DNA from: a virus
Reading direction: 5' to 3' (one strand)
IMG/VR virus record: IMGVR_UViG_3300042862_000066
Coordinates: 55,398 to 119,397 of that record
DNA: 64,000 nt
A program made the position numbers and the translations under genes. Position 1 is the first letter of the stretch; each line of letters begins with the position of its first letter. Positions 35,935 through 41,329 of this stretch are shown here, in pieces. The notes below the pieces were generated by a model. It made no database searches and had not been told where the DNA came from. It worked only from the letters and a program-made list of their open reading frames with translations.

Positions 35935-36225
35935 TTAGTAGACGATTGCTACAGCATGGTCTAGGACCATCATGTAGTCAACTCCATCTAAGCGAACTAA
36001 TTCAGCATTAGCTAACATGCTCGCGTTAATGTAAACCTCATCGGTAGGTTTGATATCTACAACCTCGGAGCCAACTGCAAATACAGTAAGGCGAGTCCAT
36101 TTGGTCATAATCTCTTTATCTAACTCTGCCTGAACCTCAGGGGTAATCTCGATAAGGGACTTTGTTTCAGATACCGGCTTGGTAACTAAGATGCGTTTAC
36201 CGCGTAATTCTTTAAATGCTGACAT
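35935..36225 (-). CDS. Small conserved-looking protein, 96 aa
   Basis: 96 aa, predicted mixed alpha/beta: FKELRGKRILVTKPV, a charged helix ITPEVQAELDKEIMTKWTRL and a beta segment with VDIKPTDEVYINASM. The end ELVRLDGVDYMMVLDHAVAI could be a GroES-like/Cpn10 beta-barrel element: phage and bacterial co-chaperonins share VGxxVxxxxxGxEVxxDGxxYLIvxExDILAV-type ends. The agreement of spacing is suggestive. It is a single-gene transcript near the divergent hub, ended by a terminator. Confidence 0.5.
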   Translation of the reverse strand: MSAFKELRGKRILVTKPVSETKSLIEITPEVQAELDKEIMTKWTRLTVFAVGSEVVDIKPTDEVYINASMLANAELVRLDGVDYMMVLDHAVAIVY

Positions 36226-36267
36226 ATGTTTATTGGTTTAGCTGTGACAAATATATACAAGAATTTG

Positions 36268-36525
36268 TTACGGGCAAGAATTTTTTTTATGCTCCCGCCA
36301 TTCCATATAGAATCCAATAGCTACTATAAGGTTCATACCTATAGAAGAAAGTATCTCTACTAGATCATCATAGACATTAATACTAAGGTGGATGTGCCCA
36401 ACTGTCCAGAAAGGAATAGCTAGGTTAGAGGATATCCACCTTAGGGTATAGGTAATAAACTGTAGCATCTCGTAACAAATATAGCGTAAAATTGTTACCA
36501 CACTATAGTATGATATAACAGTCAA
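36268..36525 (-). CDS. Small membrane protein, 85 aa
   Basis: 85 aa, hydrophobic, with two likely membrane segments (about 3-27 and 57-73: VEILSSIGMNLIVAIGFYME) and a charged C-terminus EWREHKKNSCP. First leftward gene after the divergent hub. No family recognised. Confidence 0.5.
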   Translation of the reverse strand: MTVISYYSVVTILRYICYEMLQFITYTLRWISSNLAIPFWTVGHIHLSINVYDDLVEILSSIGMNLIVAIGFYMEWREHKKNSCP

Positions 36526-37332
36526 AACCCCTAGTTTTTCTGGTTAATGCATAGTATAACATACTTTAATGTGGTTTATAGGGAACAAAAAACCTGGTTC
36601 TTATACCCTCTAAGGGATGTTATCATGTGTAGAGAGTATGTCCCGTACCTTCCCGGGTACGTTTCATAGTATAGATGTCAGGATAAACCTGGCACCATTG
36701 ATATGAGATAGATGTTATAAACCACATCTGTCACAAATATGTTAAACTTTTGTGACAAGCTTGATGGGTACTGGAGGGGTACTTGTACGGTTACTTGTGC
36801 GGTACTTAGTCGCAAGTATAGTAGACTTTTGCGACAGCTATAGTAGAAAATAATCTACAGAATGAGGCTTATAGTGGAAAATAATCCCCAAGGGGTATGC
36901 GCTAATCCGCCATTACTGGAAAATTCTAGGAGTATTGGCGAACTATAGAATGCCAAACTCCGTAACAAAACATGGACAAACTCGGAAGTTCCCCGAATTA
37001 CCCCCTATAATTTTGCATGAATTTTTCCAGAAATTACATGCTCCGGCATATAAGAATACCATATACCCCATATCTATACGTAGGGACATATAAGAATGTC
37101 AAGTTTATTGCACAAAAAACTGGACATCCCTACCTAGGGACAACATATCCCCAGGGGGAACTAGACAATTCACCTACCCCCGGTAGTAAGGTTCACTGGG
37201 ATACCCCCGGGGGAGAATGGAGGTAGGGGATTTATACCGTAAGAGAGGGGGTAAGGGATCCCTATTGAAAAATCCCCCAGCTTCAAAGCCAAAGGGGGCT
37301 ACCCCCCTTGATTCTAAAAGACTTTGCTAAAA

Positions 37333-37357
37333 CAGTTCTCTCACATTTTATTTTATC
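37333..37357 (+). promoter_or_regulatory. Promoter-like repeat, copy 1
   Basis: CAGTTCTCTCACATTTTATT TTA-type element about 70 bases before the first rightward gene. It shares the core GTT-TCTCAC-TTATTTT with copies at 38941, 39037 and 39862, all intergenic and on the same strand, each upstream of an early gene. Likely a phage early promoter or leader element; does not match the Bacteroidota -7/-33 consensus well. Confidence 0.5.
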
Positions 37358-37373
37358 GTGGTAGAAAAAAAAA

Positions 37374-37400
37374 GCATCGGGGATGCCCATCTCTGATGGG
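37374..37400 (+). promoter_or_regulatory. Tandem hairpins in the first early leader
   Basis: Two back-to-back perfect hairpins: GCATC-GGG-GATGC (37374-37386) and CCCATC-TCT-GATGGG (37386-37400). They lie between the promoter-like element and the GTG start at 37427 and could stabilise the mRNA 5' end or control translation. Confidence 0.5.
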
Positions 37401-37426
37401 AATAACTAACTTAATACATTAACATC

Positions 37427-37840
37427 GTGAACAACACCATCCTTCCTGGCTTCGGCCACAAGCAAACTGTGATCAACAACCTAGTGATTGACAGTACTAC
37501 TATTAGAACGGCCTATAAGAGCCCTCTATACTATGCGTATGACCATATGATTCACTACGGTATAATGCCTGCGCATACGATGAAGCAGATGACTGCTAAC
37601 CGTAAGACGTATAAGAACTACGTGATATTCGGTTGGGCAACTACGGATACAACAGTAGCAGGTAAAGTACGTGATGCAGTATTAGATGCGAAAGCAATGA
37701 TATTGGATATGGAATCTGCAAAGATTAAGATGCGTAACCCTAACTACGAACCAATCTGGTTGTCTATGGCGAAGCATCGCGAAGCAGTGCAAGAGCGTAA
37801 GAATCGAGAGATGCTTAACAACGACGACTTGCCATTCTAA
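37427..37840 (+). CDS. First early protein with SSB-like C-terminal tail
   Basis: 137 aa with a GTG start (37427) and no in-frame ATG upstream. The body is mixed alpha/beta and not an OB fold I recognise; the last residues are NNDDLPF, the acidic-Pro-Phe tip that Bacteroidota SSB uses to bind partner proteins. It is the first gene right of the divergent hub, preceded by a promoter-like element and tandem hairpins and followed by its own terminator. The tail suggests it engages or competes for host SSB-binding proteins; this is inference. Confidence 0.65.
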   Translation: MNNTILPGFGHKQTVINNLVIDSTTIRTAYKSPLYYAYDHMIHYGIMPAHTMKQMTANRKTYKNYVIFGWATTDTTVAGKVRDAVLDAKAMILDMESAKIKMRNPNYEPIWLSMAKHREAVQERKNREMLNNDDLPF

Positions 37841-37851
37841 CTAACTGACAG

Positions 37852-37880
37852 GAAAGGGGCGTTATGCCCTTTTCTTTTTT
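37852..37880 (+). terminator. Terminator after the first early gene
   Basis: Nine-pair stem 37852-37860 with 37866-37874 (one G-T), 5-nt loop, six T at 37875-37880. Confidence 0.9.
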
Positions 37881-37901
37881 AATTAACTAATCTTAAATCC
37901 T

Positions 37902-38111
37902 ATGAAAAAAGCAGTAATGAACGATGCGGTATTCATCGCACTAATGGTATGTAATGCCTTATCAGTAACTCTTATGTATCTGTGCTTAACAGATGATAAG
38001 ATAAACGAAGAGGGCCGTTGGTTCACAGCGGGTATCGGAGCAGTAACCTTCCTAATGACATGGGCCCTAGTATGGGTAGACAGAAAGGAGGCGAACGATG
38101 AAAAACGATAA
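37902..38111 (+). CDS. Small two-span membrane protein
   Basis: 69 aa with two hydrophobic segments (about 8-25 and 45-59: GIGAVTFLMTWALVWVDRKE) and a charged end. Its last 14 bases overlap the next small membrane gene. Early small membrane proteins of phages often act in superinfection exclusion; nothing in the sequence proves it here. Confidence 0.6.
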   Translation: MKKAVMNDAVFIALMVCNALSVTLMYLCLTDDKINEEGRWFTAGIGAVTFLMTWALVWVDRKEANDEKR

Positions 38112-38214
38112 GATAGACAAAGTACTAGACCAGGTTTCCCCATTCGTTTGGGGAACCTATGGTATAGTAATGGTAATCTTTATCGTGAAGGTAATCGTAT
38201 GGTTATGTAGATAA
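38098..38214 (+). CDS. Tiny single-span membrane protein
   Basis: 38 aa: a polar start (MKNDKIDKVLDQVSPFVWG) and a single hydrophobic helix (YGIVMVIFIVKVIVWLC). Start overlaps the previous gene by 14 bases; stop at 38212-38214 just before a terminator. Found by reading the gap; supported by the terminator and membrane-helix pattern. Confidence 0.55.
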   Translation: MKNDKIDKVLDQVSPFVWGTYGIVMVIFIVKVIVWLCR

Positions 38215-38221
38215 CTAATGA

Positions 38222-38248
38222 GAAGGGGGCAATGCCCTCTTCTTTTTT
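38222..38248 (+). terminator. Terminator
   Basis: Nine-pair stem 38222-38230 with 38234-38242 (one G-T), AAT loop, six T at 38243-38248. Confidence 0.9.
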
Positions 38249-38262
38249 AATTAATAACACTT

Positions 38263-38484
38263 ATGAAAAACTTATTGAAATTCTTTAAAGCGATTACTAT
38301 CACTAGCGTAATCTACATGACCATCGTAACGGTTCCAGCATTAATCGGTTGCCTCTTCACGAGAAGCTTCTCTACATATGACAGTTGTATGGAAGCACCT
38401 GATTACATGGCAGGAATGTCGTTCGTATCTCTAATAGGTATAATAGCCTTTTGGTTATATGATGCAGAAAGTAGAAACAACTAA
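38263..38484 (+). CDS. Small two-span membrane protein
   Basis: 73 aa: basic start (MKNLLKFFKAITITSVIY), first hydrophobic segment to about residue 30 (VTVPALIGCLF), a polar loop with one Cys, and a second segment (FVSLIGIIAFWLYD). Similar in build to the gene at 37902. No family recognised. Confidence 0.6.
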   Translation: MKNLLKFFKAITITSVIYMTIVTVPALIGCLFTRSFSTYDSCMEAPDYMAGMSFVSLIGIIAFWLYDAESRNN

Positions 38485-38492
38485 TAACGCTT

Positions 38493-38606
38493 ATGATAAC
38501 ACTAATGGTATTACCTAACTTCAAGGGGAGTCTTGGAGATTGGATTAAAGCAACGATAACATGTCTAGCATTAGATGCTATATACATCGTTCCTATGTGC
38601 TTATAA
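38493..38606 (+). CDS. Tiny hydrophobic protein
   Basis: 37 aa: MITLMVLPNFKGSLGDWIKA then a hydrophobic helix TITCLALDAIYIVPMCL. Starts 8 bases after the preceding stop and ends just before a terminator stem, which supports translation. Function unknown. Confidence 0.5.
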   Translation: MITLMVLPNFKGSLGDWIKATITCLALDAIYIVPMCL

Positions 38607-38609
38607 GAA

Positions 38610-38636
38610 GAGAGGGGTAATGCCCCTTTCTTTTTT
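38610..38636 (+). terminator. Terminator
   Basis: Eight-pair stem 38610-38617 with 38623-38630, TAATG loop, six T at 38631-38636. Confidence 0.9.
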
Positions 38637-38654
38637 AATTAAATTTATAACATT

Positions 38655-38873
38655 ATGAACGAACAGAGAATCCTCATCACAGAAGATGAAGCCTTAGGGC
38701 AGAACACAACCTTATCAGAATTGGTAAAGGCTAAGGAAGCAGAAGGTTATGTAGTCAGTCATGACTATATGCATGAAGCAGTAGGAAAGGTAGTCGTTAT
38801 GAAGCATAAGTCCTTTATGGATAAACAGCTAACACATCGAGACTATGTAGAGAAAGCAAAACGTGGTTGGTAA
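38655..38873 (+). CDS. Small early protein, 72 aa
   Basis: 72 aa, soluble, no motif: LITEDEALGQNTTLSELVKA, then a possible beta hairpin GYVVSHDYMHEAVGKVVVMK and a basic end. Monocistronic, bounded by terminators on both sides. Unknown function. Confidence 0.6.
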   Translation: MNEQRILITEDEALGQNTTLSELVKAKEAEGYVVSHDYMHEAVGKVVVMKHKSFMDKQLTHRDYVEKAKRGW

Positions 38874-38888
38874 TTCATAGGTAGAGAA

Positions 38889-38917
38889 GTAACGGGGGAA
38901 ACCCTGTTGCTTTTTTT
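38889..38917 (+). terminator. Terminator
   Basis: Nine-pair stem 38889-38897 with 38902-38910 (two wobbles), four-base loop, seven T at 38911-38917. Confidence 0.8.
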
Positions 38918-38940
38918 CGTGACATAAAACTATCAAAGAG

Positions 38941-38966
38941 CTGTTCTCTCCCTTCTTATTTTGCCC
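38941..38966 (+). promoter_or_regulatory. Promoter-like repeat, copy 2
   Basis: CTGTTCTCTCCCTTCTTATT TTGCCC: shares GTTCTCTC with copy 1 and TTATTTT-GCCC with copies 3 and 4. It lies in the 239-base gap before the gene at 39113. Confidence 0.5.
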
Positions 38967-38988
38967 ATTCCTCGATTGAATACATAGG

Positions 38989-39030
38989 TTACTATCATCC
39001 GCGATTCCTCCTCCTGACTCCTCCTACTAC
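38989..39030 (+). promoter_or_regulatory. TTACTATCATC / CTCCTCCTAC element, copy A
   Basis: TTACTATCATC at 38989-38999 followed after 18 bases by CTCCTCCTAC. The same pair occurs at 39738 and, with a variant second half, at 43722, each in a gap upstream of a rightward gene. Possible operator or second promoter class. Confidence 0.45.
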
Positions 39031-39036
39031 AACGAC

Positions 39037-39064
39037 GGTTTCCTCACATCTTATTTTTATGCCC
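39037..39064 (+). promoter_or_regulatory. Promoter-like repeat, copy 3
   Basis: Core TTCCTCACATCTTATTTTTA then TGCCC, about 50 bases before the start at 39113. Nearly the same as copy 4 over TTATTTTTATGCCC. Confidence 0.5.
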
Positions 39065-39112
39065 TTTTCTCATTTAATTAATATTTAACCCTTAAAACAT
39101 CAAGAAAACGCT

Positions 39113-39571
39113 ATGAGCACAAACAACCAAACCCTTCGCCTTGAAATCGGATTTAAAGGCCAATTCAGCAGAACTAACGAAGAGACAGGCAAGACCTACA
39201 AAACTCGCTTCTTCTACGTGATGCCTAACAACGACCCTTTGGCTATCGAGCAGTATAAAGCCGATACAACAAAGTCGGGAAACAACGTAATTGTCGACGA
39301 CGTAACGGGATTAGTCCTATTCCGTACAACACGATTCTTCCCTGCGGGTTGCGACGTCATCAGAACCAAGAACGGTGATTGGGTCGCAGACACAGACATC
39401 GTTGACGAGATCGAAGCGTTAACCAAGCGCTATCCGTCACAAGCCGAGAAATTGCAGAAGAAACTTGACGAGAAAGTCGAGAGAATCGGACGTAAGATAA
39501 AGGCGCTGAAAGGAACCGAAGAATCCGTAGAAACGACGGAAGAATCGGTAGACGTGGACCCATTCGCATAA
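39113..39571 (+). CDS. Early beta-rich protein with acidic DPF tail (SSB-like candidate)
   Basis: 152 aa. Residues 5-100 look like a small beta barrel (LRLEIGFKGQFSRTNEETGK, TRFFYVMPNNDPLAIEQYKA, NVIVDDVTGLVLFRTTRFF), followed by a helix pair and an acidic tail ending SVDVDPFA. The overall build (beta domain, flexible acidic tail, DxxPF-like tip) resembles an SSB. Codons are clearly richer in C and CG than those of its neighbours, suggesting high expression or recent transfer. Monocistronic with promoter-like elements upstream and a strong terminator after it. Confidence 0.6.
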   Translation: MSTNNQTLRLEIGFKGQFSRTNEETGKTYKTRFFYVMPNNDPLAIEQYKADTTKSGNNVIVDDVTGLVLFRTTRFFPAGCDVIRTKNGDWVADTDIVDEIEALTKRYPSQAEKLQKKLDEKVERIGRKIKALKGTEESVETTEESVDVDPFA

Positions 39572-39586
39572 TCACTAACTAAATCT

Positions 39587-39627
39587 GAAAACATTACGGC
39601 TAACCCCGTGATGTTTTCTTTTTTTTT
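39587..39627 (+). terminator. Terminator
   Basis: GAAAACAT-ACGG pairs with CCGT-ATGTTTTC around one mismatch; nine T follow at 39619-39627. Confidence 0.9.
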
Positions 39628-39737
39628 CCTCGACAAGACCAATAGTGTACCACGAGTCCTGTCATTAACCTTGTCCTAAACTGTTATCTTAACTTTATTA
39701 ACCGATGCACAGACTTGTCAACGCTATTGAACTTGAT

Positions 39738-39771
39738 TTACTATCATCACAACTCTAGGTTCTCCTCCTAC
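39738..39771 (+). promoter_or_regulatory. TTACTATCATC / CTCCTCCTAC element, copy B
   Basis: TTACTATCATC at 39738-39748, then CTCCTCCTAC after 13 bases. It is part of a 388-base gene-free gap (39572-39959) that also holds a terminator and promoter-like copy 4; the rest of the gap shows nothing else I can name. Confidence 0.45.
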
Positions 39772-39861
39772 CGCCGCAATTGATCGAGAAATCCTACCGG
39801 ACTGGTCACTATTGGCCATCGATGAAATACCAGTATTAACGGGAAATCTTAATCTTATCTC

Positions 39862-39890
39862 CTGTTATCGCACTCCTTATTTTTATGCCC
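39862..39890 (+). promoter_or_regulatory. Promoter-like repeat, copy 4
   Basis: CTGTTATCGCACTCCTTATT TTTATGCCC, about 70 bases before the start at 39960. Matches copy 3 over TTATTTTTATGCCC. Confidence 0.5.
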
Positions 39891-39959
39891 ATCTCTTATC
39901 TAATGCATTCCTTCCAAGTTATGCACGATAAATCATTATTAATCTTTAATTTTTAACAA

Positions 39960-40382
39960 ATGAACATTAGTTTCAGCAACAGCTACCCTAAGCGTAGCGC
40001 AAAGACAGGTAAATTGGTAGACGTATTCGTATACCACGTTATGGGCACTGCCCTAGAGTTGGCCGACTATAAAAAGGCAAAGGGCGAGCAGTATCGCGAG
40101 GACCAAGATTCAGGACAGCCATTGTTCTATTCTGTTAACTATGTAGGCGAGAACTGCCCACTAATCATTACTACTAACGGTAATGTAGTAGCAGATACCA
40201 GTATGATGCGCAAGGCTAACAACCTTATCGCTAGTAATTCGTTCTTAAAGGACGAAGTTTCACGTTTAATCGTGGAGCAACTAGGTCTTACCCGTATGGG
40301 CGGAGCAAGTTCTACAGTAAACAGTACTGCGACAGCGCAAGTAACTGAATCTGAGGACGTTGACCCGTTTAAGGAGGACTAA
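39960..40382 (+). CDS. Early protein with DPF-containing acidic tail, sister of 39113 gene
   Basis: 140 aa. A beta start (NISFSNSYPKRSAKTGKLVD) with the same Ala/Lys helix placing as the 39113 product (ALELADYKKAKGEQYRED versus PLAIEQYKADTTKSG), a GNVVADTSMM/GDWVADTDIV match, and an acidic end SEDVDPFKED. The two proteins and their leaders look like an old duplication. Its DPF is three residues from the C-terminus, so the free-end SSB-tip contact may be lost. Confidence 0.6.
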   Translation: MNISFSNSYPKRSAKTGKLVDVFVYHVMGTALELADYKKAKGEQYREDQDSGQPLFYSVNYVGENCPLIITTNGNVVADTSMMRKANNLIASNSFLKDEVSRLIVEQLGLTRMGGASSTVNSTATAQVTESEDVDPFKED

Positions 40383-40459
40383 TTAGAGAGGCAGAGAAGG
40401 GGACAGGCAGTCATTGTCTGTTCCCTAACCTCTTGATTATCAGTAGAAATGGCATATAG

Positions 40460-40726
40460 ATGATGGAAGGATATAGCAATCAGGGGTGGTCGTTAACTAT
40501 TCTTACTATCATCGCCATTCTCTACCTAATCAGTTTTATTTATTTATTCTTTAACACTTATACCCTTATGGAAAAGAAGAATTGGATTTACATTTGTCAT
40601 TATGGTAGAGGTACGACTAGTATCTCCGATCCTATGACGTTAGATGAGGCCTGGGCCTGTCTAGAAGTTGTGGTTAAGAATAACCGCGATTGTATTAACG
40701 CTCAAATACTATGTATCAATGAGTAA
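40460..40726 (+). CDS. Small membrane protein, 88 aa
   Basis: 88 aa. One transmembrane segment at about 12-33 (LTILTIIAILYLISFIYLFF) and a cytoplasmic or periplasmic part with several Cys. Either of the first two Met codons may start it. Its last 8 bases overlap the next gene. An imperfect hairpin at about 40395-40425 in the preceding gap has no T-run and is not called a terminator. Confidence 0.55.
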   Translation: MMEGYSNQGWSLTILTIIAILYLISFIYLFFNTYTLMEKKNWIYICHYGRGTTSISDPMTLDEAWACLEVVVKNNRDCINAQILCINE

Positions 40727-40973
40727 GTTCATTAGTGATAACGAGAAGAACCTTAATCTCTTTGAGAGACTTAATGGTAGATTACCACAGACAGGCGAAG
40801 AGTTCGCTAACTTCTGTGAGTATGTAAGTCAGGCAAGTATCTCTTCACGTGGCGGTAATATAGAAGATTCCTTTATGGAAGAACATATACGCCAAATGGA
40901 AGAAGATTATTACCGCAATCTTAACGAAGCCGACTTTTGGGACGGCGATGAGACTGACAAGATTCAGTATTGA
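40719..40973 (+). CDS. Small acidic protein, 84 aa
   Basis: 84 aa from ATG 40719 (MSKFISDNEKNLNLFERLNG); a longer frame upstream lies within the previous gene and is rejected. Helical and acidic toward the end (MEEDYYRNLNEADFWDGDET). Last gene before the structured RNA candidate. Unknown function. Confidence 0.55.
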   Translation: MSKFISDNEKNLNLFERLNGRLPQTGEEFANFCEYVSQASISSRGGNIEDSFMEEHIRQMEEDYYRNLNEADFWDGDETDKIQY

Positions 40974-40977
40974 TATT

Positions 40978-41296
40978 GTTACGACGGTCCCGAAACGAAT
41001 ACAACAGTCTAATTAAAAAGGACAATGTGGTAATCGTCGTAACATAACCTATCTTATGTCAATTGAAGTATAGTTCAGCACTATAACTAACAATTACTGG
41101 TTAAACACTATTCTGTTTGACGTAAGATAACCGCACATTAAAGAATGATCCAGCACTGTAAAACACAAATACAAATGCTAATGGTTGGGACTTAATCCAT
41201 ACCAAAGAGACGGTAGGCCACAACAAGTTGACTTGTTAGGCTCTCTCATTCTGTCGTATGTGCAAAGCCTAGTAGTGATACTAGTGGCCTGCCACT
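40978..41296 (+). ncRNA. Candidate structured RNA upstream of the Ro60-like gene
   Basis: Gap of 356 bases without a gene but with consecutive long-range helices: P1 40978-40986/41035-41043 (9 bp); P2 41051-41062/41117-41128 (12 bp, one G-T), enclosing a 7-bp hairpin with loop TTCAGCA (41067-41088); P3 41133-41138/41258-41263 and P4 41142-41148/41246-41252 stacked, enclosing AACAAG-TTGA-CTTGTT (41222-41237); P5 CTAGTA-GTGA-TACTAG (41269-41284); P6 AGTGG-CCTG-CCACT (41283-41296), which competes with P5. Bacterial Ro60 proteins bind Y RNAs that are usually encoded beside them, so a protein-bound RNA or an mRNA leader switch are both possible. Confidence 0.45.
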
Positions 41297-41329
41297 CTAA
41301 ATTAATGTTTAACCAAAACCTTTAAAATT

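Larger units (their letters stand above)
36526..37426. other. Gene-free divergent hub rich in dyads and repeats (candidate origin, regulatory region or large RNA)
   Basis: No convincing gene in 901 bases between leftward and rightward transcription. A 12-bp inverted repeat (36569-36580 with 36716-36727) encloses smaller hairpins, e.g. CGTACC/GGTACG and GTCAGG/CCTGGC. Two related palindromes follow, TGTCACAAA/TTTGTGACA (36729-36757) and GTCGCAA/TTGCGAC (36809-36835), in which A-T and G-C pairs are exchanged together. Further items: tandem TACTTGT(A/G)CGGT at 36780-36803, a repeated TATAGT(A/G)GAAAATAATC, CGCCA..TGGCG around 36911, a repeated CATATAAGAAT (37047, 37087), and GC-rich dyads between 37128 and 37320. 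Confidence 0.6.

Noticed and set aside
37017-37226. Open frame of 69 codons on the plus strand within the divergent hub
   Set aside because: Composition is odd (Pro/Gly/Tyr from GC-rich dyads), it spans the direct repeat CATATAAGAAT and several palindromes, and has no plausible leader or neighbours.
37268-37300. Minus-strand terminator CCCCC...GGGGG followed by ATTTTT
   Set aside because: Shape is right, but no minus-strand gene upstream would need it; it could as well be one of the dyads of the hub, so it is not listed separately.
40395-40425. Terminator at the hairpin near 40.4 kb
   Set aside because: Good 9-pair stem but no T-run follows on either strand.
41067-41088. tRNA or T-arm in the hairpin with loop TTCAGCA
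   Set aside because: Resembles a T-loop only at three positions; no acceptor stem with CCA or complete cloverleaf could be formed.
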